The notes: generated from the letters alone by a model not told the origin. A stretch of DNA of 64,000 nt from Polyangium jinanense (GCF_028435365.1 NZ_JAGTJJ010000001.1:372001-436000), one strand, 5' to 3'; numbered from the stretch's first letter, positions 30,063 through 39,137 are shown. Numbers and translations: made by a program.

Positions 30063-32036
30063 GTGCCGCGACAAGACCCGACCACACCCCTCCCGCCTGA
30101 TCCGGCCTCTCCGCCCGATCCCCGTTCCGTCCACCTGCGCGCGCGTTGCGCCTTCCCCGGCGCGAAGCCCGGCGCGCCCGTGGAGCTCCTCGGCGAGGTC
30201 TGCGACTGGCAAACGGGGATCCCCCTGGCGTCGATGCCTGCCGAAACGCCCGGCGAACGAATCGCCGAGGCCACGCTCGACCTCCCCGTGGGCGTGTATT
30301 CGTACAAGCTCCGCGCCGGCGGCCACTGGTCGCTCGACCTCGACAACCCGCGGACGCGCTCGCGGGATCGAATTCGAAATAGCGTTCTCTCCGTCGGCGG
30401 CGCGCCCGAGCCGCTGCTCTTCGCCCCTGCGCCGCCTTTCGTCGTGCGCGCGCCCGAGGAAGACCATCTTATCGTCAGCGCCGGCCTGCGTCGTGGCCAC
30501 GGGGAGCACCTGCGACTCCTTTGGGAAGGCGGCGAAATCGAAATGACCCGCGTCGCCGAGGAGGACGAGCACCTCTTTTTCCGCGCCTCGCTTCCCGGCC
30601 CGACGAGGCCTCTCCGCATCCGATTTGATCCCGGCCCGCGCGAAGCATTTTCCCTCGTCCCCACGCCCACGGACGATCTCCCCGCCTGGTGGAAAAACGC
30701 CGTCCTCTACACGATTTTCGTCGACCGTTTCGCCCCGCGCCCCGGCGCCTCCTGGGGCCATGATCCCGGCCGTGATCGCCCCGCCGGCGGCCACCTCGAC
30801 GGCATTCGCCTCGCATTGCCTCGCCTCGCCGACCTCGGCATCACCGTCCTTTACCTCACCCCCACGATCCTCGCCGCCTCCTGCCATCGCTACGACCTCG
30901 TCGATCCTCTCCAGATCGACCCCGCCGTCGGCGGCGAACCCGCCTTCGAACGCCTCGTCGCGGAGGCCCGCGCACGCGGAATCCGCATCCTCGTCGACCT
31001 CGCCTTCTCGCACGCCGGCCGCGGCTTTCCCCCCTACGAGGACGTCCGCGCACGCGGCCTCGATTCCCCGTTCGCCGCCTGGTTTCACTGGACAATCCCG
31101 TCCCGCGGCGCGCCCAAGCTCCGCCATTACGGCCGGCGCAAGGACGCCCCTTTGCTCAATCTCGATCACCCCGAGGTCCGGGCCCTCGTCCTCTCCGCCA
31201 CGTCCCGCTGGGCGAAGCGCGGCGCCTCCGGCCTGCGGCTCGACATGGCCGCCGAGGTCCCGCACGACCTCGCCGTCGCCATTCGCGAAACCTTCCGCCG
31301 CGAAATTCACGACGCCGTCGTCCTCGGCGAGCTCGTCCCGGCCCACGCCCACCGCTGGACGAGCCGCGGCGCCCTCGATTGCGCCACCGATTTCGGCTTC
31401 CACGACGTCCTCGTCGATTTCCTCGCGAAACGCGCCGTCCCCGCCGAGCTCGCGGCCCAGCGGCTCGCCCTCCTCGACCTCGATCGAGGCGCCCCCGGCG
31501 CCCGCTCGCTCCGGTTCGTCTCGACACACGACCACCCACGCTTCGCCAGCATCACGCGCAAACACGGCGGCCCTTCGCGCCACGGACTCCTCGGCCTCTT
31601 CGTCCTCCTCGCATGGCCCGGCGTCCCTTCGATTCTTTATGGCGAGGAATACGACCTCTTCGCCGAAACGCCCGTCACCGAACCCGAAGACGTCTGGCCC
31701 GATCGAATGCCCCTCCCACTTCACCCCGACCCCGCCGGCGCGCGTGCCTTTTCGATCGTGCGTTCCCTCCTCGCCCTCCGCGCGCATTCCCCCGCGCTCC
31801 GCTGCGGCACGGTCGAAATCGTCTTCGCCGAGGGCAGCCTCTTCATCTTCCGCCGCGCCCACGAGGGCGAGGTCATCGACGTCGCCGTCAATCTCGGCGC
31901 CCCCGTCGACGTCGACCTCGAAGACGACGAATTCCCTTCCGCGTCGCTCCTCTTCTCCCTCGACGAGGTGCGGCTCTCGGGCCCGACGCTCACGCTCGCC
32001 ACGGACGCGGCGGCCCTCGTCCGTCGCGCCCGCTGA
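30063..32036 (+). CDS. GH13 alpha-amylase-family glycosidase with N-terminal E-set domain
   Basis: 657 residues from a GTG. The first about 110 residues resemble a CBM48/glycogen-binding E-set (PGAPVELLGEVCDW, PVGVYSYKLRAGGHW). The catalytic barrel starts near residue 215 (AVLYTIFVDRF) and holds the three GH13 acids: Asp394 nucleophile in GLRLDMA, Glu423 acid/base in VLGELVP and Asp490 in STHDHPR. A C-terminal beta domain closes the protein. There is no signal peptide, so it acts in the cytoplasm on maltodextrin or glycogen-type alpha-glucans; maltogenic, neopullulanase-like or trehalose-related activity cannot be separated from sequence. Region I usually has an Asn near a GGDLxGI motif; here it reads GGHLDGI. 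Confidence 0.9.
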   Translation: MPRQDPTTPLPPDPASPPDPRSVHLRARCAFPGAKPGAPVELLGEVCDWQTGIPLASMPAETPGERIAEATLDLPVGVYSYKLRAGGHWSLDLDNPRTRSRDRIRNSVLSVGGAPEPLLFAPAPPFVVRAPEEDHLIVSAGLRRGHGEHLRLLWEGGEIEMTRVAEEDEHLFFRASLPGPTRPLRIRFDPGPREAFSLVPTPTDDLPAWWKNAVLYTIFVDRFAPRPGASWGHDPGRDRPAGGHLDGIRLALPRLADLGITVLYLTPTILAASCHRYDLVDPLQIDPAVGGEPAFERLVAEARARGIRILVDLAFSHAGRGFPPYEDVRARGLDSPFAAWFHWTIPSRGAPKLRHYGRRKDAPLLNLDHPEVRALVLSATSRWAKRGASGLRLDMAAEVPHDLAVAIRETFRREIHDAVVLGELVPAHAHRWTSRGALDCATDFGFHDVLVDFLAKRAVPAELAAQRLALLDLDRGAPGARSLRFVSTHDHPRFASITRKHGGPSRHGLLGLFVLLAWPGVPSILYGEEYDLFAETPVTEPEDVWPDRMPLPLHPDPAGARAFSIVRSLLALRAHSPALRCGTVEIVFAEGSLFIFRRAHEGEVIDVAVNLGAPVDVDLEDDEFPSASLLFSLDEVRLSGPTLTLATDAAALVRRAR

Positions 32037-32111
32037 ACGCCGCGCTGGCCCCGGGCGCCCGATGCGCTACGCTCCGAAGAGCGACGGCCCGCGCGCCACA
32101 CGGAGCTTGCC

Positions 32112-32744
32112 ATGAAAAACCTTTATCGCCTCGCCCTTTTGATCCCGCTCGCCTCGGTATCCCTCTATGCCTGCGGTCACGAGGAGGAGGGCGTCCCCGC
32201 GGGATACGAAGACGTCGTCTACGGCGGGACGACCACCGACGAGGCCCTCGCCGCGTTCCTCACCGCAACCGATGCGAACCCGCCGGCGAATGTCCCCTCC
32301 CAGGCGCCCGGGCTGCTCTCGCCACCAGCCGGCACCATGCTCTCGGCCTCCACCATTCCCACATTCTCCTGGGCCGTCGGCGCCACCTCGCGCCTCACGC
32401 CGTCCGCGCCGCCGTCGCTCCTGCCCGCCGAGCCGCGCGCCGAGCCCCTCCTCGCCCCGCTCGCCGCGCTCCTCGGCCCCGTCCGCGCGGCGCACGCGCA
32501 TGGCACGCCGTTCACCGGGTATGCGACCTGGCTCGTCGTCTCCTCCGACGCCGATCCCAAGCTCGCCCGCGTCTTCACGAGCGAGACCTCGTGGAAACCC
32601 ACGGACGCGATCTGGGCGCGTATCACCGCGGCCAAGGCGACCATCACGGTCGAGCTCCAGGGCGCGCAGCTCGTCGACAACCGCATCGACATGGATGGCG
32701 GCCCCTTCCAGGGCAGCAAAACCACCTTTACGATCACGCCATGA
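32112..32744 (+). CDS. Lipoprotein, unknown function
   Basis: 210 residues. Signal peptide with SLYAC lipobox. The mature part has a conserved-looking GTPFTGYATWLVVSSDADP strand region and a DNRIDMDGGPFQGSKTTFTI ending, with a His-Ala-His-Gly stretch in the middle (residues about 130-134) that may bind metal, preceded by Pro/Ala-rich sequence. No family recognised. Its stop overlaps the start of the beta-propeller lipoprotein (ATGA), so the two are co-expressed and probably act together at the envelope. Confidence 0.75.
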   Translation: MKNLYRLALLIPLASVSLYACGHEEEGVPAGYEDVVYGGTTTDEALAAFLTATDANPPANVPSQAPGLLSPPAGTMLSASTIPTFSWAVGATSRLTPSAPPSLLPAEPRAEPLLAPLAALLGPVRAAHAHGTPFTGYATWLVVSSDADPKLARVFTSETSWKPTDAIWARITAAKATITVELQGAQLVDNRIDMDGGPFQGSKTTFTITP

Positions 32745-33967
32745 GCGCTCCTCACCTTCGCGCCCTCGCCGGCGCCGCCCTGCTTGCCGCCCTGCCTGCG
32801 TGCGGGGACGCCCCCATCGAATATCGATACGACCCGTACACGGGCGAAGCATTCCCCGATCGCCGTGAGCCCGTCGCCGTCCCTCCGGGCGGACTCGGAA
32901 TCGTCACGGACAGCCTCTCGGATACGCTCTCGCTGCTCGACCTCGGCACCGGCGAGAAAATCGGGCATGTCCCGGTCGGCCGGGATCCCGTCGGCCTCGA
33001 CGGCCCCCACCACGTCGCCATCGACCGAACCGGCGGCTTCGCCTACATCGGCCTCTCGTATCCCGTCGTCGCGACCGGCGGCCCGCACGCCTCGCACGGC
33101 AGCAGCATCCAGCCCGGCTACGTGCAAAAGTTCGCACTCGACGATTTCCGCATCCTCGGCCAGGTCCGCGTCGACGCGAATCCCGGCGAAATCGTGGCCT
33201 CGGACGACGGCCGTCGCGTCGTCGTCTCCCATTACGATCTGCAGCGCGCCATCAAGTACCCGGGGGACCTCGACAGGGCCCGCGCCACGATCGCCCTCGT
33301 CGACCCCGCGGCCGTCCTTCCCACGGGCTCGGTCGATCCGCCGCGGATCACCACCTGCGTCGCGCCGCACGGCATGGCCCTCTCGCGCCCCGACGGCGCC
33401 CGCGCCTACGTCGCCTGTTATGGCGAAGACGTCGTCACCGTGGTCGACCTCGACAAACGCGAGGTGATCGATCGCATTCCCGTCGACGCCTCCGGCGGCT
33501 CGATCGGCGATCCGGACTATGGCCCCTACTCGGCCATCCTCTCCCCCGACGGAAAAACCCTGGTGCTCGGCAACACGGTCTCGAAGGACGTCCGTTTCTT
33601 CGACGTCGAGGCGAACGCGATGGACCCCGACCGCCAGATCAAGACGCTCGGCGCGCCCTTTTTCCCGGCCTTCTCCGCGGACGGCAAGCGCCTCTGGATC
33701 CCCACGCAATCCCCCGACGCGCTCATCCTCTGGGATCTCGAAACGGACCAGGAGATCACCCGCCGCGATTTTACAGCCGACGAATGCAAATGGCCGCACG
33801 TCGTCGATCGACTCGACGACACGCGCGTGGCCCTCATCTGCGAGGGTGATCACGTGGCGGCAGGCAAGGTCCTCACGCTCGACGCAGCGACGCTCGAGAC
33901 GAAGAGCGAGACTGTCGTCGGCGTGTATCCCGACGGCATTGCGCAGATCCCGGGCGCGAATCCCTGA
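32741..33967 (+). CDS. Beta-propeller lipoprotein (YVTN/surface-layer type)
   Basis: 408 residues from the ATG at 32741, which overlaps the previous stop; the much longer open frame upstream is antisense-like shadow and rejected. The lipobox is LPAC. Repeated blades are visible, for example VTDSLSDTLSLLDLGTGEKI, AIDRTGGFAYIGLS, SRPDGARAYVACYGEDVVTV, SPDGKTLVLGNTVSKDV and SADGKRLWIPTQSPDALILW, which match YVTN/NHL-type propeller repeats (about six or seven). Such proteins serve as binding or scaffold proteins, sometimes with cytochromes or peroxidases. Partner: the lipoprotein encoded just upstream. Confidence 0.85.
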   Translation: MSAPHLRALAGAALLAALPACGDAPIEYRYDPYTGEAFPDRREPVAVPPGGLGIVTDSLSDTLSLLDLGTGEKIGHVPVGRDPVGLDGPHHVAIDRTGGFAYIGLSYPVVATGGPHASHGSSIQPGYVQKFALDDFRILGQVRVDANPGEIVASDDGRRVVVSHYDLQRAIKYPGDLDRARATIALVDPAAVLPTGSVDPPRITTCVAPHGMALSRPDGARAYVACYGEDVVTVVDLDKREVIDRIPVDASGGSIGDPDYGPYSAILSPDGKTLVLGNTVSKDVRFFDVEANAMDPDRQIKTLGAPFFPAFSADGKRLWIPTQSPDALILWDLETDQEITRRDFTADECKWPHVVDRLDDTRVALICEGDHVAAGKVLTLDAATLETKSETVVGVYPDGIAQIPGANP

Positions 33968-34021
33968 GCCGACGCTGCCACCGATTGACACCCTCCCCAT
34001 CGCTGTGGTACCGGCCACCGC

Positions 34022-34585
34022 ATGACCCAGATGACGGACTTTCTCGCGCGCAGGCTCGCACGACGCTTTCGCGCTCACGACCACGATCTCAATGTTTTTT
34101 TGCAGCGACGTGATTTCGAGATCTCGGCCGTGCGTATGGCCGAGGAGTTCGGTCACGGGCCCGAGTCTCCCGCCCGGCAAAGGCTCGTCGAGATCAGCTT
34201 GGGCTTGTGGGAGCACCTGCGGAAGGTCGCCGACTTCGACGCAGACGATCGCATCAGCCTGGCCGAGTACAAGGCTGCGTTCGCGGCGGGCATGCTCGAG
34301 ACGCCCGAAACGTTCGATCAGAGCTATGTCCCCTACATCAACGCGGTGATGGATGTCGTCGATCTGGATCGCGACGGGAAGCTCACCATGACCGACGAGG
34401 TTCGCTGGATGGGAACGCTGATGCGCGTGCCCGAACAGGTCGTTCGAGATGCGTTCCACCGCATCGACAAGGACAACGACGGCTTCATCACCGTCAGCGA
34501 TCTGGTCGAGACCATTCGCGGTTATTACTTCGACGAATCACCCGACTCCCCCGGCCACTGGCTCCTCGGCCCGCTCGATATCTGA
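34022..34585 (+). CDS. Calerythrin-like EF-hand calcium-binding protein
   Basis: 187 residues with four EF-hands in the calerythrin/sarcoplasmic pattern. Loops: 20-31 (DHDLN..., 12th position Asp, no Gly at 6), 71-82 (DFDADDRISLAE), 114-125 (DLDRDGKLTMTD) and 149-160 (DKDNDGFITVSD). Loops 2 to 4 look functional and loop 1 is diverged. It is cytoplasmic, with no signal peptide. It probably buffers Ca2+ or acts as a Ca2+-dependent switch. The closest known group is the calerythrins of actinomycetes. Its 3' end overlaps the 3' end of the convergent methyltransferase gene by 61 bases. Confidence 0.93.
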   Translation: MTQMTDFLARRLARRFRAHDHDLNVFLQRRDFEISAVRMAEEFGHGPESPARQRLVEISLGLWEHLRKVADFDADDRISLAEYKAAFAAGMLETPETFDQSYVPYINAVMDVVDLDRDGKLTMTDEVRWMGTLMRVPEQVVRDAFHRIDKDNDGFITVSDLVETIRGYYFDESPDSPGHWLLGPLDI

Positions 34586-35400
34586 CCTTCCGGTTTGCGG
34601 CCCCAAACCTGAAAGAACAGGTGCGAAACGACCAGTGTATCGGGGTCGTCGCAATGGCGCTTCAGGTCTTGCGTGAGCGCGTTCAGCTCCTCGTCCTTGG
34701 CGAAACCGTCCCTGACGAGCTCGTCGCGGATATTCTGGACGAAGTCGAGGAAGATGCTCCGGCGGTTATGGCCATGCGGGTAGACGTGGATCACTGGATT
34801 CACTTGAATCTCCACGATCCCGGCGTCACGCAGCATCCGGTGGACTCTCCGCCCGACGAACAGGTCGACGCCCTTTGCGCGCGTATATGCCTGAAAAATC
34901 TCGAACAGACGATCCCAGGCCGGGGAAGGTGGGTCGCACATGTGCGGTAGATAGTCTGCCTCGTGGCTCGCAATGACGCCTCCGGGACGCAGCAAAGAGA
35001 CCATCTCCTGGACGACTTGTTCTGGCTCTGGGACGTTCACGAGCAGCAACCGACAGAACACCACGTCGAACGATTCTTTGGGGAGGTTCGTGGCCCTCGC
35101 GTCCCCTTGCACGACCTCGACGTTGGTTCGCCGTTGCTCCGCCATATGCTTGCGTGCCGAAGCGACGAAACCCTCGTTCTTATCCAGCCCGACCACGGTC
35201 CCAGACGGCCCCACGCGCTCGGAGAGCAGCTCGAGCACCCCCTGCGGCCCGCAGCCGAGCTCGATGGCCCTTGCACCCGGGCGAATCTGGAGTTGATCAA
35301 GCAACCACCGGGCCTCACCCGCGAGCTCCTGAATTTGCTTGCGGAGACGCTCTGCCTCCCGCGCGCTGCCCCCGAGCAGATAGAGGTCGGATTCTGACAT
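34525..35400 (-). CDS. SAM-dependent class I methyltransferase
   Basis: 291 residues from the ATG at 35400 (MSESDLYLLGG); an ATG at 35412 and TTG at 35439 in frame are less likely. Rossmann-fold methyltransferase: motif I AIELGCGPQGVLELL, acidic residue at the end of strand 2 (VVGLDKNEGF), VVQGDARATNLP, motif IV FDVVFCRLLLVNV and LLRPGGVIASHEAD. The family includes UbiE/type-11 methyltransferases; the substrate is unknown. The C-terminal about 20 residues are encoded in the overlap with the EF-hand gene. Codon choice appears less strictly GC3-biased than in neighbours, a possible sign of later acquisition, though I could not measure it. Confidence 0.88.
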   Translation of the reverse strand: MSESDLYLLGGSAREAERLRKQIQELAGEARWLLDQLQIRPGARAIELGCGPQGVLELLSERVGPSGTVVGLDKNEGFVASARKHMAEQRRTNVEVVQGDARATNLPKESFDVVFCRLLLVNVPEPEQVVQEMVSLLRPGGVIASHEADYLPHMCDPPSPAWDRLFEIFQAYTRAKGVDLFVGRRVHRMLRDAGIVEIQVNPVIHVYPHGHNRRSIFLDFVQNIRDELVRDGFAKDEELNALTQDLKRHCDDPDTLVVSHLFFQVWGRKPEGQISSGPRSQWPGESGDSSK

Positions 35401-35435
35401 GATGAATGTCATCTCTGACGAGGGTATCGAGCCTG

Positions 35436-36188
35436 TCAAGGAACGCCGAGATACGTGAGCAGATCCGCCATCTGCTCATCCGAAAGCACCTCCATCGAGA
35501 ACGGCGGCATCTGCCCGCCGTACCCCAAAAACCCGCCGTGCCGCGTCTTCTGCACGAAGACGAGCCTGCGTTGCTCCGCCGTATACATGCCGAGCGGGTG
35601 CTCGGCGAGCGTCTGATCCGGTAGGATCGGCGCCCGCGCCACGAGGCGCCCCTCCCCCGTCTTTGCCGCGCCGTGACAGCTCTCGCACGCGCGCCTGTAA
35701 ACGGACGCGCCCGCGGTCGCGTCGCCCGCCGCGGCCGGCGCCGAGATCTGCACGGGCACCGTGAACGGCCATGCCTGCTCGTCCTCCGGCCCTGCGGGCA
35801 ATGCGTCGAGGTACGCATACAGCGCGCGGCTCCGCTCGTCCTCGGCCGACCAGGATTTGCTCGACAGCATGAAATAATAAAGGCAATGGTTCATCGAGCG
35901 GAGCAGCTCGAGCTCCATTCCGCCCCAGTACGAGGTCCGCCGCGTCACGCCTGCGAGCGGCGCGCCGGGCAGGATGGGTCCGTCCGCGGACGGCTTCGAC
36001 GTCGGGTGGCACGTCGCGCAGGAGAACGAATTCGCCTGGGTCTCGGTGATCGTCGGGTCCGAAAAGAGCGCCTTGCCGTGGTCTTCCGCGGAGCCCTCCA
36101 CGATCTCGGGCTCCGGCTCGCACGCGCAAAGGAGCCCCGAAAGGAGCGCGGCTCCGGTGAAAAAAGACATCCATCGCATAAGGCCCAT
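35436..36188 (-). CDS. Dihaem cytochrome c lipoprotein
   Basis: 250 residues. The signal peptide ends in a lipobox LLCAC. Two haem c attachment sites are present: CATCH in the N-terminal third (about residue 57) and CESCH (about residue 168). The segment around GGMELELLRSMNHCLYYFM is typical of proteins in which a CxxCH cytochrome pairs with another periplasmic redox protein. The C-terminal domain looks like a class I cytochrome with the axial Met in GGQMPPFS. It carries electrons at the periplasmic face of the membrane. The ATG at 36188 is used, with a second at 36179. Confidence 0.9.
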   Translation of the reverse strand: MGLMRWMSFFTGAALLSGLLCACEPEPEIVEGSAEDHGKALFSDPTITETQANSFSCATCHPTSKPSADGPILPGAPLAGVTRRTSYWGGMELELLRSMNHCLYYFMLSSKSWSAEDERSRALYAYLDALPAGPEDEQAWPFTVPVQISAPAAAGDATAGASVYRRACESCHGAAKTGEGRLVARAPILPDQTLAEHPLGMYTAEQRRLVFVQKTRHGGFLGYGGQMPPFSMEVLSDEQMADLLTYLGVP

Positions 36189-36253
36189 CCTAGCAGCCGC
36201 CCCTCGAGCTGGCTTGTGCCCGCCGCGCAGGCTGTAGTATCACCCCGGAAACC

Positions 36254-37048
36254 GTGCTCACCTACACCGGCGACGCCACCTACGACCTCGTCCTCTCGAT
36301 CGCGCTCGGCTTTGCCCTGTTCGTCGCGGTCGCCGCGTGGTTCGTCCCCTCGCCGTATGGACGCTTCGCGAGCCCACGCTTCGGCGTCGCGCTCGATCCA
36401 CGCCTCGGCTGGTTCCTCATGGAGCTGCCCGCGACGCTCTCGTTCCTGTACTTTTACATTCGCGGCCCGCACCGCGGCGAGCTCGTCCCGCTCGTCTTCC
36501 TGGGGATGTGGCTCCTCCATTACGGCAACCGCGGCTTTTATTTCCCGCTCTCGATGCGCGTCCCGAAAGGCCAGCGCTCCTCGTTCGGCCTGCTCGTCGT
36601 GGGCACGGGCGTCCTCGTCACCACGATGCACGGCTACCTCCACGCCGACTTCATCTCGCGCCTCGGCCCCCAGTACGGCCCCGAATGGCTCACGGACCCG
36701 CGCTTTCTTGTGGGTTTCGTAGTCTATTACATTTCGTTCGGCCTCACCTTGCACTCGGACTCGATCCTCAGGAACCTGCGCACCCGCGCGGAGATCGACA
36801 GCGGCGAGCGGATCTACCGCATCCCCCGCGGCGGCCTCTTCCAATGGGTCACGAATCCGAGCTACCTGACCGAGCTCACGGGCTGGGCCGGGTTTGCCCT
36901 GTGCACGTGGTCGCTCGCCGGCGTCTTCATCTTCGCCATCAGCGCGGCGAACCTCGTGCCGCGCGCGTTCGCCACGCACGCCTGGTACCGCGAAAAATTC
37001 CCCGATTACCCGGTCGAACGGCGCGCCCTGATCCCGTTCATCCTCTGA
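36254..37048 (+). CDS. Steroid 5-alpha-reductase-like membrane protein
   Basis: 264 residues from a GTG. It is a polytopic membrane protein of about six helices in the 3-oxo-5-alpha-steroid 4-dehydrogenase family. Visible family landmarks: WFLMELPATLSFLYFY, GMWLLHYGNRGFYFPL, and the highly conserved C-terminal block IPRGGLFQWVTNPSYLTEL, NLVPRAFATHAWYREKFPDYP and ALIPFIL. Eukaryotic members reduce the 4,5 double bond of steroids or polyprenols with NADPH. The bacterial substrate is unknown; myxobacteria are known to make sterols, so a steroid or isoprenoid is plausible. The 3' end overlaps the convergent oxidoreductase gene by 11 bases. Confidence 0.9.
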   Translation: MLTYTGDATYDLVLSIALGFALFVAVAAWFVPSPYGRFASPRFGVALDPRLGWFLMELPATLSFLYFYIRGPHRGELVPLVFLGMWLLHYGNRGFYFPLSMRVPKGQRSSFGLLVVGTGVLVTTMHGYLHADFISRLGPQYGPEWLTDPRFLVGFVVYYISFGLTLHSDSILRNLRTRAEIDSGERIYRIPRGGLFQWVTNPSYLTELTGWAGFALCTWSLAGVFIFAISAANLVPRAFATHAWYREKFPDYPVERRALIPFIL

Positions 37049-38408
37049 GAGCGCTCACGGCCTCTTCGTTCACGATCCCCAGCGCGACGAGCCCTTCGAG
37101 CCCGACGAGCAGACGTCGATCGCCGAGCGGCGCCGCGGACCGGAGCGCGGCGAGCGCCTCGTGCGCGGCGCGCGGGCTCCGGAGGAAATCGAGCACGGAG
37201 GCGAGCGCCTTCGGCGGCACGAGCGCCTCGATCGGCGCGATCGCATGCGGATCGGGCTCGCGTCCGTCCCATCGCAGGGTCACCCGCGGATCCAGGCCGA
37301 TCGGCGCGGCCTGCCAATCGAACGCCTGGCGCCGCTTCCAGAAGAGCGCCTCGGAAAAACGGGGCTCCATGCCGTAGTATCGGGCGCGTCGATCGAGATG
37401 CCCCGCGAGGAACGCCGCCGCATCCGTGGCCGCCTCGGGCAAGGCGTCCGCGCCCTCCGCGAGGGCCCGATCGATGTCCGTCGCCGCCTCGATCGCCGAA
37501 TGAAACCCCCGCGCCACGCCGTCTCCGGCCAGCGGATCCCCCGCGACGAGCGCGTCCCCGACCGCGCACCAACGCGCGCCCCGACCCGGCACGAGCATCC
37601 CCACGTCGGCCCGCACCACGCGTGGCGGCTCGTCGATCGTGCATCCCTCCGCGAGCGCACGCACGTGGTTCGTCCTTTCGAGCGCCGCGCGAAATCGTTC
37701 GAGGGGCTCTGCGCGAGGCGCCCCGGCCGTGAGGTCCGCGTCCGTCAGGAGCACGCAGAAGAGCTTCCGGCCGGGCTGCGGCGCGACGTACCACCACCCC
37801 TCCTCGGCGGACTCGATCAGCAGCTCGGGCTCCACGTCCCGGCCCTCGGGCGGCGTCATCCGCGCGAGGATCGCGATCGTGCGATCACACGCGACCCAGC
37901 GCCGCGCGCTCGATCCCACGGCGCCCGCGGGCGCGCCGCGACCGCTCGCGTCCACGACAAACCTGCACCGAACCTCGACGCCATCGCGCGAACGCACGAA
38001 AAATCCCTCGGCGGCCTCCTCGATCGTCGGGACCCCGGTCTCTTCGCGGAGCACGACCCCGCGCTCGGCTGCGGCGCCCGCGAGCATCGCGTCGAAGCGG
38101 GCGCGGTCCACGTGAAACCCCTCGCCGAGCGGATGAACGATCGACGGGCGCGCCGTGATCTCCGCCGAGCCCCAGGCCGAACGCACGCCTCGAAAGGGCA
38201 CGCATGCCTCGGCCCGAAACACTTCGCGGACCCCGAGCGTGGCGAGGTGCGGCTCGATTTCGGGCCCGAATGTCTCGCCCACGCGTGGCCGCCCGAGCCG
38301 CCCCCGCTCGAGGACGACGACACTCCGGCCTCGCGCGCCGAGTGCGATCGCAGCGGCGAGCCCGGAAGGCCCGCCGCCGAGCACCACCACGTCGTGGATC
38401 TGGGTCAC
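37038..38408 (-). CDS. FAD-dependent oxidoreductase (halogenase/LodB-like group)
   Basis: 456 residues. The N-terminus has the dinucleotide-binding VVLGGGPSGLAAAIAL and the ribose-binding Glu/Arg in VVVLERGR. VGETF, then WGSAEITARP, GWWYVAP and the FAD-contacting VGDALVAGDPLAGDGVARGF are typical of the geranylgeranyl-reductase/tryptophan-halogenase superfamily. The halogenase motif WxWxIP is not present, so it is more likely an oxidase/hydroxylase or a cofactor maturase of the LodB/GoxB type. The C-terminal helical cap (about 330-450) is not assignable. It is cytoplasmic. The gene shares 11 bases of 3' end with the steroid-reductase-like gene. Confidence 0.85.
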   Translation of the reverse strand: MTQIHDVVVLGGGPSGLAAAIALGARGRSVVVLERGRLGRPRVGETFGPEIEPHLATLGVREVFRAEACVPFRGVRSAWGSAEITARPSIVHPLGEGFHVDRARFDAMLAGAAAERGVVLREETGVPTIEEAAEGFFVRSRDGVEVRCRFVVDASGRGAPAGAVGSSARRWVACDRTIAILARMTPPEGRDVEPELLIESAEEGWWYVAPQPGRKLFCVLLTDADLTAGAPRAEPLERFRAALERTNHVRALAEGCTIDEPPRVVRADVGMLVPGRGARWCAVGDALVAGDPLAGDGVARGFHSAIEAATDIDRALAEGADALPEAATDAAAFLAGHLDRRARYYGMEPRFSEALFWKRRQAFDWQAAPIGLDPRVTLRWDGREPDPHAIAPIEALVPPKALASVLDFLRSPRAAHEALAALRSAAPLGDRRLLVGLEGLVALGIVNEEAVSALRG

Positions 38409-38477
38409 GGGGTCCGGAGGCTACCGCCCTCCAATTTCACCCGTCAATCCGGGATCGGGGGCGGCTTTGTGATGCCC

Positions 38478-39137
38478 TCAGAAATAAGGCCGGAAATAAA
38501 CCATCCCGTAAGGCGCGGTCGTGTAGGCGCCGCTGCCGAACGCCTGCGCCTGGGCGCCGCCTTCGACGGCGAGGCCGAGGATGTCGGCGATGCGCACGCG
38601 ATAACCCACGCGACCCGCGCCGCCGAAGCCGTAGGTCGAATCGACGCCCCAGAGGAACGCGAGCCCGGCCGCGGCGCCGAGGTAAAGGCCGTCCTTGCCG
38701 AAGGGCGAAAACTCGATGCGCGGCCCGAGGGTCCCGAAGACCGCCGTCGTGTTCTTCACCCAGCCGCCGAACGGCGGCGGCTCGCAGTTGTTGCACCCCG
38801 CTTGCGGCGCGAGCCCCGGATCGAAACTCTGGAAGGGCCCCCCGCGCCCCATGTTCTTCTCGATGGTCGACACCTCGAAGCCAATCGAGAGCCGGTCGGT
38901 CACGTTGTAACCCGCGTGCAGGCCGAGCGTCGCGGCCGCGTACGCCGTCGGGATCACCATCGGCACGCGCACCGTCTGGTAGGCCACGCCGCCCGAGATG
39001 CCCACGTGGAACAGGCGCGGCTTCGCGGGCACAGGCGGCGGCGCATCCACGGGCGCGTCCTCGGCGGCGCTCGCCGAGACCGTCACGAGGGTTGCGAGGA
39101 GCGCGAGCTTCGAGGCGACGAGAAGGGAGATTCGCAT
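38478..39137 (-). CDS. Outer-membrane beta-barrel protein
   Basis: 219 residues from the ATG at 39137. It has a Sec signal peptide (LLVASKLALLATLVTVSASA|AE). The mature part shows alternating strands with aromatic belts, for example VGISGGVAYQT, ATLGLHAGYNVTDRLSIGFEV, YLGAAAGLAFLWGVDS, AGRVGYRVRI, and ends GMVYFRPYF with a C-terminal Phe, the signature recognised by the BAM machinery. A Cys pair (CNNC) sits in a predicted loop. It is likely an eight-stranded porin-like or OmpW/OmpA-like barrel. The ORF frame extends upstream but without similarity. Confidence 0.85.
   Translation of the reverse strand: MRISLLVASKLALLATLVTVSASAAEDAPVDAPPPVPAKPRLFHVGISGGVAYQTVRVPMVIPTAYAAATLGLHAGYNVTDRLSIGFEVSTIEKNMGRGGPFQSFDPGLAPQAGCNNCEPPPFGGWVKNTTAVFGTLGPRIEFSPFGKDGLYLGAAAGLAFLWGVDSTYGFGGAGRVGYRVRIADILGLAVEGGAQAQAFGSGAYTTAPYGMVYFRPYF

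Noticed and set aside
28920..31862. Single 980-residue lipoprotein extending upstream of 30038
   Set aside because: The upstream part is antisense to a clear GH13 amylase gene and has no signal peptide; the lipoprotein signal starts at 30038.
31379..33967. Single 862-residue open frame covering amylase and propeller region
   Set aside because: The first 450 codons are Arg/Pro-rich out-of-frame sequence over the amylase and small lipoprotein genes; the lipobox starts at 32741.
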